Source of the DNA: Vogesella fluminis
Lineage (GTDB): Bacteria; Pseudomonadota; Gammaproteobacteria; Burkholderiales; Chromobacteriaceae
Assembly (NCBI RefSeq): GCF_014652335.1
Contig: NZ_BMYP01000026.1
Location: 1 to 43,092, forward strand
Length of the DNA stretch: 43,092 nucleotides
Reading direction: 5' to 3'
In this document: positions 1 to 8,385 of the stretch, piece after piece
Numbering within the stretch: the first letter of the stretch is position 1
Layout: every line of letters begins with the position of its first letter
Program-made: the position numbers and the translations under genes
The notes under the pieces: generated by a model
Database searches by the model: none
Seen by the model: only the letters and a program-made list of their open reading frames with translations
What the model was told of the DNA's origin: nothing

Positions 1-227
1 AAAACAGCCCTGCGTTTCACTATTCCGCCTTCGGGCAGGCCCAAGTCCGACAGGCTGCTAGTATGTTCCCACAGATGGACAGGTTGTGTCATCCCAATTG
101 CATCAGCTTTCGACAGAAAAAATTCCCTTCGCAAAGTCATCGCGTGCTATCGCTTCACCCTTTGACCAATCCCCGTCAGCCAACAAAGGCGATGCCGATG
201 TCCACTACGCCTTGGCTGAATCGCCTG

Positions 228-761
228 GGTGCGCATGCTCGCCGCAAGTTCTTCGAATTACATGCCGCCGGCGGCCATCCTGTGGCAGAAGATGTGTTGA
301 CGCGGATCGGGCGACTGTACGCCATCGAAGCCACGGCACGAGACGACTCCATAGAAGATCGTGCGCACTTGCGCGCCGAACAAGCCCAACCCGAGCTGCA
401 GTCGCTGCACGACTGGCTGGTCGCGCTGCGCCCCGGCGTGGCCAACGGCAGCGGTTTGGGCAAAGCCATCGACTACACACTGCGCCGCTGGCCAGCCTTT
501 GCCCGTTACGCCGAAACCGGCGATCTGCCGATCGATAATAACCCGATCGAGAATGCCATTCGTCCGATCGCGGTCGGGAAAAAGAATTGGTTATTTGCTG
601 GCAGCGAACGTGCCGGTCGCGGTGCCGCTGCGATTCAAAGTCTGCTGGCTACGGCGAAGCTCAATGGACTGGAGCCATTGGCCTGGCTGAAAGAAACCCT
701 TGAAAAACTTCCCGCCTGGCCGAACAGCCGCATCGACGAATTGCTGCCGCTAAAACCCTGA
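228..761 (+). pseudogene. IS66-family transposase (TnpC), 3' fragment
   Basis: This is the C-terminal part of an IS66 transposase, the DDE enzyme that moves IS66 elements. Seen: the family segment AHARRKFFELH near the break, then the conserved block LPIDNNPIENAIRPIAVGKK followed by NWLFAGSERAGRGAAAIQSL, and a natural stop at 761. The family protein is about 500 residues; only about 178 recognisable residues remain. The sequence upstream of about 228 keeps the frame open but does not look like transposase, so the 5' end is truncated. No tnpA or tnpB and no clear terminal repeat is visible, so this is a dead remnant. It lies just beyond the 3' end of the nos operon, opposite in strand. Confidence 0.85.
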
Positions 762-856
762 ACAACGACAGAGCCATTTGGGCAGGTGCCGGTCATGCCG
801 GAGTTGAACGGCCGTGCCAGCCGGATGCCGCACCGGCGGCCGCAGCCCGTCCCGGG

Positions 857-872
857 CAAGGTTGGCCGCAAG
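857..872 (+). repeat. Dispersed 13-mer motif copy, intergenic
   Basis: Single copy of AAGGTTGGCCGCA (858-870) with the usual flanks C and AG, between the IS66 remnant and the 3' end of the nos operon. See the finding on the dispersed motif. Confidence 0.85.
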
Positions 873-902
873 TACACGCCCGCGCGGTGTAACCGTGTCT
901 GC

Positions 903-1517
903 TCAGACGCCCGCCGCCAGCCGGACCGGTGCGCTGTCGGTCAATAGCCAGTCCAGCAGGGCGGGCAGTTGTGCCGGAGCGGGGGTGGCCAGCCGCAGCT
1001 GACTACCGTCCGGTCGGCTCAGCCGTGGTGCAGTGGCACCGGGCAGGGTGTCCAGCGCCCAGATGCCATCCGTCATCTGCCACACCAGCCGCCACTGGCA
1101 CGGTGACAGCAGGCGCAGCAGCAGTTGTGCACCGTCGAGACCAGTCAGCACCAGTGCGTCATGGTGCAGCAGCTGTGTCGGGTAGGCCGCGCCATGGCGG
1201 GTCGTGATGGCGACCTGCAGGGCCTGCTGCGGGCTGTCTTCGATATCATCCTGGCCGGCAATGGCCCGCTGCAGCGCCTGGCGGGTGTGTGCCAGCTCAC
1301 GAGCCACGATGGCCTGCGCCAGATAGTATTCGTAGCCGGGGTCCGGGGGGCAGTCGCCAGCTACGATGGCCGCCAGCAAGGCATCTGCATCGGGGTAGCC
1401 GCTGCCTTGCTGCAGGGTCTTGCCGGCCTCGCGCAACTGGTACTGGCGCAGCGACAGGGGTTCGATGCGGGCGCCACAACCGGCGGGCAGGCCACGAAAG
1501 AAGTCACTGCGCGCCAT
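903..1517 (-). CDS. Uncharacterised protein at the end of the nos operon (204 aa)
   Basis: I do not recognise the family. The ATG at 1517 overlaps the nosL stop by one base (TGATG), so it is translationally coupled to nosL and belongs to the nos operon. The protein begins MARSDFFRGLPAGCGARIEP, has no signal peptide or membrane segment, and is rich in Leu, Ala and Gln. The middle (about residues 60-90) looks helical. Two cysteines lie in the N-terminal third (GCG, GDCPPDPG). By position it could help NosL or NosDFY in copper-centre assembly, but that rests only on gene order. It is the last gene before an IS66 remnant. Confidence 0.7.
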   Translation of the reverse strand: MARSDFFRGLPAGCGARIEPLSLRQYQLREAGKTLQQGSGYPDADALLAAIVAGDCPPDPGYEYYLAQAIVARELAHTRQALQRAIAGQDDIEDSPQQALQVAITTRHGAAYPTQLLHHDALVLTGLDGAQLLLRLLSPCQWRLVWQMTDGIWALDTLPGATAPRLSRPDGSQLRLATPAPAQLPALLDWLLTDSAPVRLAAGV

Positions 1518-2026
1518 CACATGCCTCCATCGTTCAGTACGCCGCCATCCAGCCGCGCCATGTCCGCGCTGATGGCAGCATAGCCATATACCTTGCCACC
1601 GTTGTGCCGGGCGAAGGCATCCGCTTCCGCACGCTGGGCGAAGCTGGCAAAGGTCGGCCCCATACTGCCGTGCAGCTTGCTGCCGGCCACATAGAACGCA
1701 GTTTTGGCATCTATCCAGTGGCCTTGCGGGTTTTCCCATTCGGCCTTGGCCATGTCCTGCACGTAGGCGCCGCTGATGCTGCGCGTGCTTTCCGGCGTTT
1801 TCAGCATGGCGATCAACTCCACAGTGTCGCAGAAGGCGTCTACCTGGCCATCCTGATAGCGGATCTGGCCCTTGGGGCCAGGGTAGTCAGCCAGCAACAT
1901 GCCATCCAGTGCACACGCGGTATCGCGTGCCAGCTGCAAGGCATCGCCGGCCAGTTTGGCTGCCGGCTCACTGCAGGCGGCGAGTACGGCGGAAAACAAC
2001 AGGGTCAATAACAGGCGCTTGTTCAT
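1517..2026 (-). CDS. nosL: NosL, copper lipoprotein for N2O reductase assembly
   Basis: NosL is an outer-membrane-anchored Cu(I) chaperone that supplies copper for the CuZ centre of N2O reductase with the NosDFY transporter. Seen: lipoprotein signal MNKRLLLTLLFSAVLAAC with lipobox LAAC (Cys18), then CALDGMLLADYPGPKGQIRY, with a Cys-x2-Gly-Met copper-binding type segment, and the later block GSKLHGSMGPTFASFAQRAE that is typical of the family. Length 169 aa is normal. The gene is separated from nosY by about 460 bp of repeat-bearing DNA, so co-transcription with nosY is uncertain. The next gene overlaps its stop. Confidence 0.9.
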   Translation of the reverse strand: MNKRLLLTLLFSAVLAACSEPAAKLAGDALQLARDTACALDGMLLADYPGPKGQIRYQDGQVDAFCDTVELIAMLKTPESTRSISGAYVQDMAKAEWENPQGHWIDAKTAFYVAGSKLHGSMGPTFASFAQRAEADAFARHNGGKVYGYAAISADMARLDGGVLNDGGM

Positions 2027-2082
2027 AACAAACCTCGTATGGAGTGGTTGGCCTCGGAAATAACCGAGGGAAAACCGATTTC

Positions 2083-2490
2083 AGCCACGAAACCTACGAA
2101 AGAAACCCGAAACCATTTTTAGCCACGGAAGCACACGGAAAGACACGGAAAAAAGCAAGAGTACCCAAGGTTGGCCGCAAGAAACGCATGGGTCTGCTGC
2201 TTATTGATCCGGCCGGCTGAAGTCTGAACTTATGCCGTTGTAGCGGCACCAGTCGCTGGACCCCGGCTTTCGCCGGGGCAATGAATCCAGAAATCAGCCG
2301 ACCTGGTCAATAGCGTTGCCCTGCGCGGCATGGACACGGCTGAGGTCGGGGTGGATTTTCTTCCGTGTCTTCTGTGTGCTTCCGTGGCTAAAAATGTCTT
2401 TGGTTTTGTTTCGTGCCTGTCGTGGGTTTCGTGCCTGTCGTGGGTTTCGTGGCCAAATGGTTTTAGGGGTTTTGTGGCAAAAAATTCCTA
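2083..2490. repeat. Inverted-repeat element between nosY and nosL
   Basis: This 460-bp gap in the nos operon holds no gene. It is bounded by imperfect inverted arms: left 2083-2154 (AGCCACGGAAGCACACGG type) and right 2356-2460 (its complement, CCGTGTCTTCTGTGTGCTTC type). The right arm includes an 18-bp tandem unit GTTTCGTGCCTGTCGTGG at 2408-2425 and 2426-2443 plus a partial third copy to 2452. Between the arms are a copy of the dispersed 13-mer (2167-2179) and a hairpin CCCCGGC-TTTC-GCCGGGG (2261-2278). The right arm runs up to the nosY stop. A related element lies at 5471-5664, and related arms lie around nirD. Confidence 0.8.
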
Positions 2491-3303
2491 CGCCCGCGCA
2501 AACAGCCGCCCGGCGATAGCCAGCGGCAGGGCAATCCACGCCAGCATCACCGCACACAGGGTGACCGGATGGGTAAGGGCGCCGGGCAGGGCAGTAGCCA
2601 GACCGTAATAGCTTTGCAGTTGTTCGGAGGAAAAGATGTTGAGCATGCGGAACACGTCGGCCGGATTGACCAGCAGCAGGGCGCCGAACAGCCAGCCGAC
2701 GGTATCGCCCAGCAATACCATACCGCCGAGCAACAACAGGTCGAACACCAGTACCAGCGCGAACCACAGTGCGATAGCGGCACCGCTGGCGCGTGTGCGC
2801 TCGCGGCTGGCGACACTGATCAGCAGCGCCAGACTGAGAAAGGCATAACCCAGCAACAGGGCACTGACGATGAAGCCGGCGTAATGCCAGGCGGCATAAG
2901 CATCAAGCTGTGGTGCCAGCACGGCACCGGCCACGCCAAAACCGCCGACGGTAGCCAGCGTCAGTGCCGCCGCCAGACCCAGGTACTTGCCCAGCAGCAA
3001 TTCGCCGCGGGTGAGCGGCATCGACAGCAGCAAATCCAGCGAGCCACGTTCACGCTCGCCGACCACGCTGTCAAAGCCCAGTATCAGCGCGATCAGCGGC
3101 AGCAGGTAGATCACCAGACTGACCAGGCTTGCGATGGTGGGGGCGATGCCCTGAAAGCCGACCAGCCCCTGTTGCGCCGGACCGAAACAGGCGATGGCCA
3201 GTGCGAACAGCGCGAACAATACGGCGACGGCCAGCACCCAGCGGTTACGGATGCGGTCACGGCATTCCTTGGCGGCGATGACCAGTAGTGGATGCGATGT
3301 CAT
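2488..3303 (-). CDS. nosY: NosY, membrane permease of the NosDFY copper-assembly ABC transporter
   Basis: NosY is the membrane subunit that pairs with the NosF ATPase and the periplasmic NosD. Seen: 271 aa with about six hydrophobic segments (for example VLAVAVLFALFALAIACFG and LVSLVIYLLPLIALILGFDS) and the family segment GERERGSLDLLLSMPLTR after the second, followed by GELLLGKYLG. The start ATG at 3303 overlaps the nosF stop (ATGA), indicating translational coupling. The 3' end abuts an inverted-repeat arm and the C-terminus is AGRLFARA. I see no damage to the reading frame. Confidence 0.93.
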   Translation of the reverse strand: MTSHPLLVIAAKECRDRIRNRWVLAVAVLFALFALAIACFGPAQQGLVGFQGIAPTIASLVSLVIYLLPLIALILGFDSVVGERERGSLDLLLSMPLTRGELLLGKYLGLAAALTLATVGGFGVAGAVLAPQLDAYAAWHYAGFIVSALLLGYAFLSLALLISVASRERTRASGAAIALWFALVLVFDLLLLGGMVLLGDTVGWLFGALLLVNPADVFRMLNIFSSEQLQSYYGLATALPGALTHPVTLCAVMLAWIALPLAIAGRLFARA

Positions 3304-4226
3304 GCGCTGGCTCCTGTGTCGTGGATACTGGCGTGGCGGTGGCCGAGAAATACCGCTTCCAGCGTCGGTTCGATAAAGCGGACGTCGGCAAGCGTCGCGG
3401 CCAACGGTGCCAGCGCGGCCAGCAGCCGTCCCTTGTCGTGGCGGGCGATGGCCAGACTGAGGCCGTGCGGTTTGGTCTGGCAGGCAAAGCCGGCAGCAGC
3501 GAGGCTGGCAGCAAGCGTGTCGTGGTGGGTCGCGGCACTGACCAGCTCCACCGCCACCGGCAGCGCGATGCCAGCCGACAGCTCGGCAACGCTGCCGATT
3601 GCGGCCAACTTGCCGCCGGCCAACATCGCCAGCCGGTCCACGCGCTGCTCGATTTCGGCCAGGATATGCGAGCTGAGGATCACGGTGCAGCCGTGCGCGC
3701 GCCGTGCCTCGACGATGCGGTAGAAGTCGTGGATGCCTTCCGGATCCAGGCCGGTGGTGGGTTCGTCCAGCAGCAGCAGTTGCGGGCTGCCCAGTAATGC
3801 CTGGGCAAAGCCCAGGCGCTGCCGCATGCCCTTGGAGTAGGTGCCGACACGGCGGGCCGCGGCATCTGCCAGACCGACCTCGGCCAGCAGCGGCGCGCAT
3901 GCCGTCAGCGGCACGCCCTTGAGCCTGGCGTAGAAGGCCAGTGTCTCGCTGGCGGACAGGTTGTCGTACAGCACCACGTTTTCCGGCAGGTAGCCGATGC
4001 GGCGGCGCACATCACGGAAGCTGGCGCCGCGTATCGACACGCCGTCCAGCAGGATGTCGCCGCTGTCGGGTGCCAGCAGGCCCAGCATCAGCTTGAACAA
4101 GGTGGACTTGCCGGCGCCGTTGTGGCCGATCAGGCCGAACAGCTCACCGGGCGCCACCGTCAGGCTGACCTGGTTTACGGCCAGCTGCGCGCCAAAGCGG
4201 CGGCAGACCGCGTGTAACTCAATCAT
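3300..4226 (-). CDS. nosF: NosF, ATPase of the NosDFY transporter
   Basis: Cytoplasmic ABC ATPase for CuZ-centre maturation. Seen: Walker A GHNGAGKST near residue 38, Q-loop region LPENVVLYDN, ABC signature YSKGMRQRLGFAQALLG, Walker B LLLLDEPTTGLDPEG, H-loop SSHIL, then a C-terminal accessory domain of about 85 residues. Length 308 aa is typical. The ATG at 4226 lies 8 bp inside the nosD end, and the stop overlaps the nosY start. A partial match to the dispersed motif (TGCGGCCAA, 3600-3608) lies inside the gene. Confidence 0.95.
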   Translation of the reverse strand: MIELHAVCRRFGAQLAVNQVSLTVAPGELFGLIGHNGAGKSTLFKLMLGLLAPDSGDILLDGVSIRGASFRDVRRRIGYLPENVVLYDNLSASETLAFYARLKGVPLTACAPLLAEVGLADAAARRVGTYSKGMRQRLGFAQALLGSPQLLLLDEPTTGLDPEGIHDFYRIVEARRAHGCTVILSSHILAEIEQRVDRLAMLAGGKLAAIGSVAELSAGIALPVAVELVSAATHHDTLAASLAAAGFACQTKPHGLSLAIARHDKGRLLAALAPLAATLADVRFIEPTLEAVFLGHRHASIHDTGASA

Positions 4227-5694
4227 ATTGCGTTGCAAGCCAGTGTCTCCAGTCGCGGTGATGGGGGGCGAGTGCCGGATGGGCGTCCACGATGGACGGC
4301 ACCCGCAATAGCGGAAACTGCCGCGCCACCAGGCGCAGGGTGTGTACCGCCGGGCTGGCCAGCAGCAGTTTGATTTGCGGGTGGCGCCAGCTGAGGCGGT
4401 CCACCACGTCGTTGGCCTGGTAGGGCACGTCGCCGGCGCCGTCGCCGTTCTGGTCCCAGCCCAGGTAGTTGCTCCAGTAATTGCCGCCGTCAACGCCCCA
4501 CGGTTCATCGCGGCTGGCGACATAACGCACCTGTTCGCGGTTATGGATGAAGTCGTTGTTATAGACACTGTTGCGGAAGGAACCGGCCGACAGGTGCACG
4601 CCGGTGCGGTTGTTGATCACCAGATTGCGACGCAGGGTGTTGTACTCCGCGTCGTAGATGAAGAAACCGCGTGCGTTGCCGGCAACAATATTGTCCTCGA
4701 TCACCGAATCCTGGATGGTGCGTAGCATGATGCCGTGGTCGCTGTTGCCCCACGCCTTGTTGCGGCGCACGATCTGGTCGCGTACTTCCATCAGTGCCAG
4801 CCCGCCGCGGTTGCGGTATACCTCGTTGTCCTCCCACACATTGTGGTAGGAGTTCATGTAGTGGCTGCCGTAGCGGGCGTGGTGCATGCGGTTGCCGCGG
4901 AACAGCGCCTGGTGCGATACATCTACATAAATGCCGTCGCGCACGAAGCTGATGTCGTTGCCTATCACCCGTGCGCGCTGGGTGTTGTACAGCTGGATAC
5001 CGTTGCCGCGCTGCGCGCTGGCAAAGTCGCGCTTGCCGGTGATGCGGTTGCCGGCCACCAGCACGTCGTCGGCCTTCTCGATCCACAAGCCGAACAGCAC
5101 CCAGGCGAAATCGTTGCCTATGACGCGTGCGCGGTGGGCGCCGGGGGCAAGGTAGATGCCGGCATGCTGGGCGCCAAGGTCGCTGCCGGAATCGCGCACG
5201 ATGAAGCCTTCGATGCGTACGTCCGGTGCGGTGACGCGGATCACGTCGCCGGCCTCGCCGCCACTCAAGGTTGGCCGCAACTGGCCGATCAGGGTCAGCG
5301 GTTTGTCGATCAACAGCCGGGTGCGGTAATGGCCACGCGCCACCTTGACAGTGTCGCCGGGCGCGGCGGCGCGCACCACGGCGGCGAGGTCGTCACCGGG
5401 CTGCACCTGCCAGCTGGCGGCGTGGGCGGCGGCGGTCAGCAGCATCCAGGGGAGGCAATGAAAGGCGATCTTTTGCCACAGAAGAACACAGAAGGACACG
5501 GAAGGCAGTGCTTGGCGCGGCGGAGGCGGTTCTGCTTGGCGAGGGCATGCCGCGTGGCGAGCGACCGTTGCCAGTTGCGCACGCAGCGCTTGCGCCCAGG
5601 CGTTGCCGAGCGGTGGGCGCATTTCGGTCTGTGTTTTTCTGTGTTCTTCTGTGGCAGATAGGGTTTTTGCCTGCTTACTGTGGCGCACGCTCAT
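4219..5694 (-). CDS. nosD: NosD, periplasmic beta-helix protein for N2O reductase copper loading
   Basis: NosD is a right-handed beta-helix protein (CASH/PbH1 repeats) working with NosFY and NosL in copper insertion. Seen: a long series of turns such as RARVIGNDF, VLVAGNRITG, ARVIGNDISF, SVIEDNIVAG, and a C-terminal block with GGNYWSNYLGWDQNGDGAGD. The N-terminus is odd. The ATG at 5694 overlaps the nosR stop (ATGA), but about residues 11-77 are encoded by an inverted-repeat element (5471-5664). The likely signal peptide (IAFHCLPWMLLTAAAHAA) lies just after that element. Translation may start at 5694, or at an internal codon within the element. The nosR-nosD junction has no nosZ. The gene contains a copy of the 13-mer (5267-5279). 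Confidence 0.9.
   Translation of the reverse strand: MSVRHSKQAKTLSATEEHRKTQTEMRPPLGNAWAQALRAQLATVARHAACPRQAEPPPPRQALPSVSFCVLLWQKIAFHCLPWMLLTAAAHAASWQVQPGDDLAAVVRAAAPGDTVKVARGHYRTRLLIDKPLTLIGQLRPTLSGGEAGDVIRVTAPDVRIEGFIVRDSGSDLGAQHAGIYLAPGAHRARVIGNDFAWVLFGLWIEKADDVLVAGNRITGKRDFASAQRGNGIQLYNTQRARVIGNDISFVRDGIYVDVSHQALFRGNRMHHARYGSHYMNSYHNVWEDNEVYRNRGGLALMEVRDQIVRRNKAWGNSDHGIMLRTIQDSVIEDNIVAGNARGFFIYDAEYNTLRRNLVINNRTGVHLSAGSFRNSVYNNDFIHNREQVRYVASRDEPWGVDGGNYWSNYLGWDQNGDGAGDVPYQANDVVDRLSWRHPQIKLLLASPAVHTLRLVARQFPLLRVPSIVDAHPALAPHHRDWRHWLATQYD
5471..5664. repeat. Inverted-repeat element inserted in the 5' end of nosD
   Basis: Left arm 5471-5504 (GCCACAGAAGAACACAGAAG type) and right arm 5628-5664 (its complement, CTGTGTTCTTCTGTGGCAG) enclose about 120 bp of GC-rich DNA with no gene of its own. 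The element keeps the nosD frame open, adding residues such as TEEHRKTQTE and VSFCVLLWQK. Its arms match the family also seen at 2121-2396 and 22868-23467. Confidence 0.8.
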
Positions 5695-7811
5695 TTCACC
5701 TCCCGTATCGGGATGTAGTAGCCGTCGCGGCCGATAGGTGTCAGTGCCTCGCCGGCCTTGGTGCGGCGCTTGCGCTCCTTGGCCAGCGGCGGGCAGGCGT
5801 GGTCGTCGTAGTAGTACACCAGGCAATCCAGGCAGTGCAGGCACTCCGCCGGGTCGATGCGGCCGTCCTTGGCGATGGCCTGCGCGCCGCACTGCACGGT
5901 ACAGGCCTGGCATGGGCCGCAGTCGCGCTTGCGCTTGAGCGCAAATACCCGCAGCCAGGAAGGGATGGCGAGGCCGGCACCAAGCGGGCACAGGTATTTG
6001 CAGTACGGCCGCTCGGTGAACAGCGACAGTGCCAGCAGCGCGGCGACGAACAACCCGTACGGCCACGGCCGCTGCCAGATGCCGACCAGGAAGGTGGTCT
6101 TGAACGGCTCCACCTCGGCCAGCTGTTCGGCCAGCACCATGGAGTGCAGTGATGCTGCCACCAACATTGCCAGTACGCCGTACTTCAGCCACTTGAGTTT
6201 GTCGTGCCAGCGTTGCGGCAGTTGTCGTTGCCAGCGTTTGAGGCCCAGCTTGCCGGCAACACGGTACAGCCCCTCGGACAACGAGCCGAACGGGCACAGC
6301 CAGCCGCAGAACACGCCGCGCCCCCACAGCAGCAGGCTGACGGCGATGAAGATCCAGAACAGGAAGATCAGCGGATCGGACAGGAACAGCTCCCAGCGCC
6401 AGCCTTCGAACGGTGCGTGCAGCAGCGTCAGCAGCTGGGTGACCGACGGCTGCGCCATGCCGGCGAAACCGACCACGGCGACGCTGACGCCCCACAGTAC
6501 ATAACGTGGCCAGTCGATGCGGCGCTTGTCGCGGCGGCTGCTGGTGCGCGCCAGGCGGTCACGCTGGGCATAGAACAGCAGTGTGAATAGCAGGAAGGCA
6601 CCGAAGGTGATCACTTCCGGCAGCCGCGTCTGCCAGGTTTTCTGCCATGCCGGCAGCTCGCGGCCGTCGGCCGGGCGGCCACCCTGCAGGTAGGCGTCTG
6701 GCAGCCAGTATTCGCTGGCGAAGTTGACGAAGGTCTTCTGGCTGCTTTCCTGTTCCTGACGGTTGGCGAGGAACACGAAGTGGAACGGGTAGGCGGCGGA
6801 GAACGTCGCATCGCGCACGATGAAGATTGCCGACTCGTGGTAGCGTGGTGCACCGGCAGCCTGCATGGCGTACAGGTTGAGGTAGTCGCTGTCGCGGAAG
6901 GTGTACACTTCGTCGCCCTGGCGCAGCTGCACGCGGTCGTAGATGCCGCCACGCACGAAGCCGGAGCCCTTGAATGAGGCAGCACCGTCGTTGATGGCGA
7001 AGATGGCATGCTCGCCGGGTTTCAGCCGGGCCATCAGTTCACGCCAGCCGGCCTCGCCCAGCACGCTGCGGCCAACCTGCGGCTGGTTGAGGTAGCCGAA
7101 GTGCAGGTCGAGGTAGGGCTTGCCCGTATCCGGCAGCCCGACATCGGCGTGCTCTACCCGCAACGGCTGCACGGCACCGTCGACCTGCAGCGCCGCCCAG
7201 TCGCGCATCTTGCCGTCGTCGGCAAACTTCGCCTGCGCGCGCGCCTGCTGCTTGATCAGGCCGGCCTGGCGCGCAATCGCCTGGCTGGTGCGGGTGAGCA
7301 GCTGGTTCTCGGCGATCAGCGTCACCGTGGCGCCGGAGATGGCGTCCAGCGCTACCGCCTTGTCGTCGCTCTTGCCCAGCTCGAAGCGGGTTCCGGCCAT
7401 GTGTCCCAGGTACTGGTTCACGTAATCGGTCAGCTTTTGCTCCGGGATGCCCAGCAGCAGAATGGGTTCGCTGTGTTTGAGGATGCGTACGCCGACGATT
7501 TTGCCCCTTGCGTCCATGCCGACCAGCGTTACCACCGGCTTGCCGGAGTAGGCGGGAATGTCTGCCACGTCGGTAGAGAGATACACATAGCCGGTGGTGC
7601 GGCCATTCGCATCGCGGCCGATCACGTACGGCGGCTTGCCCTGGCGTGGCGAAAAGCTGGCGGCCTGCGGCAGCACGGCCTTGCAGTCCAGGTAACGGCA
7701 CATGTCCGGATCGCTGGTCAGCTGTTCCGGCAGCTTGGCCTCATAGGAAGATGCGGTAGCGATAGCGGACAGCAGCAAGGTGCAGATGGCAAGCAATAGG
7801 TGATGCAGCAT
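5691..7811 (-). CDS. nosR: NosR, membrane flavo-iron-sulfur protein for N2O reduction
   Basis: NosR is an inner-membrane protein needed for nosZ expression and for electron delivery to N2O reductase. Seen: signal peptide MLHHLLLAICTLLLSAIATA; periplasmic FMN domain with flavinylation motif DAISGATVT (about residue 160); a set of membrane helices from about residue 400; CX3CP-type motifs GVFCGWLCPFGS and CKYLCPLGAG; and two C-terminal [4Fe-4S] groups, CGPCQACTVQC and CLHCLDC. I chose the ATG at 7811 because GGAG sits 6 bp before it; an upstream in-frame ATG at 7835 overlaps the preceding gene. No nosX/apbE flavin transferase gene is present in the window. Confidence 0.95.
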   Translation of the reverse strand: MLHHLLLAICTLLLSAIATASSYEAKLPEQLTSDPDMCRYLDCKAVLPQAASFSPRQGKPPYVIGRDANGRTTGYVYLSTDVADIPAYSGKPVVTLVGMDARGKIVGVRILKHSEPILLLGIPEQKLTDYVNQYLGHMAGTRFELGKSDDKAVALDAISGATVTLIAENQLLTRTSQAIARQAGLIKQQARAQAKFADDGKMRDWAALQVDGAVQPLRVEHADVGLPDTGKPYLDLHFGYLNQPQVGRSVLGEAGWRELMARLKPGEHAIFAINDGAASFKGSGFVRGGIYDRVQLRQGDEVYTFRDSDYLNLYAMQAAGAPRYHESAIFIVRDATFSAAYPFHFVFLANRQEQESSQKTFVNFASEYWLPDAYLQGGRPADGRELPAWQKTWQTRLPEVITFGAFLLFTLLFYAQRDRLARTSSRRDKRRIDWPRYVLWGVSVAVVGFAGMAQPSVTQLLTLLHAPFEGWRWELFLSDPLIFLFWIFIAVSLLLWGRGVFCGWLCPFGSLSEGLYRVAGKLGLKRWQRQLPQRWHDKLKWLKYGVLAMLVAASLHSMVLAEQLAEVEPFKTTFLVGIWQRPWPYGLFVAALLALSLFTERPYCKYLCPLGAGLAIPSWLRVFALKRKRDCGPCQACTVQCGAQAIAKDGRIDPAECLHCLDCLVYYYDDHACPPLAKERKRRTKAGEALTPIGRDGYYIPIREVK

Positions 7812-7824
7812 GAGAATCTCCGGC

Positions 7825-8241
7825 TCAGGCGACAAACGGCAGTGCGTAGCGTTTACCGTCGGTTTCTATGGTCAGTAGCCAGCGTCTGGACGTGGTGGAG
7901 CACAACGGCAGGCTGAGGCGGGCATGCCACTGGCCGTTGCCGGCGGCAGTGGCACGGTAGCGCACCGGCGCCATTGCCATGTCGGCCATCTCCAGCTGCA
8001 GCACCGGCTGTGTGGGGCTGGCAATATCCACCCGGAACGGCTTCATGCCGGATGGCGGTTCGGCAAAGCGCAGCTGCAGTGCACCGGCGCGACAGCCCAG
8101 CTGCGGGTCGGCACAATCAATGGCAATCTCGGCAGGTGCGGCTGCCGTCTGGCTGCCGACCGAGGAGTACAGCAGCCAGGCAGGTGCGGCGAGCAGCGGC
8201 AGGAACAGGGCAAGACGGGACAAGTGGTTTGACGACATCAT
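7825..8241 (-). CDS. Small secreted or membrane-anchored protein upstream of nosR
   Basis: Unrecognised protein of about 138 aa, 13 bp upstream of nosR and probably the first gene of the nos operon. Seen: an N-terminal hydrophobic segment LALFLPLLAAPAWLLYSSVG that is a signal anchor or signal peptide, then a domain of mainly beta character with two cysteines (IDCADPQLGCRAG) that could form a disulfide, plus a methionine-containing stretch LEMADMAMAPVRY that could bind copper. Periplasmic location is therefore likely. The start is uncertain: ATGs at 8241, 8238 and 8262 have no good ribosome-binding site. The predicted transcription start falls at about 8241, so the message could be leaderless. 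Confidence 0.65.
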   Translation of the reverse strand: MMSSNHLSRLALFLPLLAAPAWLLYSSVGSQTAAAPAEIAIDCADPQLGCRAGALQLRFAEPPSGMKPFRVDIASPTQPVLQLEMADMAMAPVRYRATAAGNGQWHARLSLPLCSTTSRRWLLTIETDGKRYALPFVA

Positions 8242-8247
8242 GCGGCG

Positions 8248-8289
8248 ATTATGGCGCGGCATTTTGTCGCAGGGATTGACGTATGTCAT
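8248..8289 (-). promoter_or_regulatory. FNR/DNR-type promoter of the nos operon
   Basis: An inverted repeat TTGAC-GTAT-GTCAT lies at 8276-8289, resembling the FNR/DNR consensus TTGAT-N4-ATCAA (about 7 of 10 positions). On the minus strand a -10 element CATAAT lies at 8248-8253. The distance from box centre to -10 centre is about 32 bp, which places the box near -41.5 as in class II FNR promoters. Low-oxygen or NO control of the nos operon would fit. Confidence 0.5.
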
Positions 8290-8385
8290 GCCAATGCGGT
8301 GTGACTGTTGCAATTACGACGCAAACATCATCACCGACGACATCGTACGCCGGCTGTGCCGGCTGGCGAGTGTCAGAACCTGTTC

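Noticed and set aside
62-227. Upstream part of the transposase reading frame as a gene of its own
   Set aside because: The segment keeps the frame open by chance; it shows no similarity to IS66 and has no ribosome-binding site.
2261-2278. CCCCGGC-TTTC-GCCGGGG hairpin as terminator of nosY
   Set aside because: It lies about 210 bp beyond nosY without a T tract and resembles a common dispersed hairpin (flank CTGGACCCCGG), so it is treated as part of the repeat region.
5695-6495. Minus-strand frame extending upstream of nosD through the nosR gene
   Set aside because: It is an overlapping frame of nosR, which has clear iron-sulfur motifs in its own frame; nosD begins at or after 5694.
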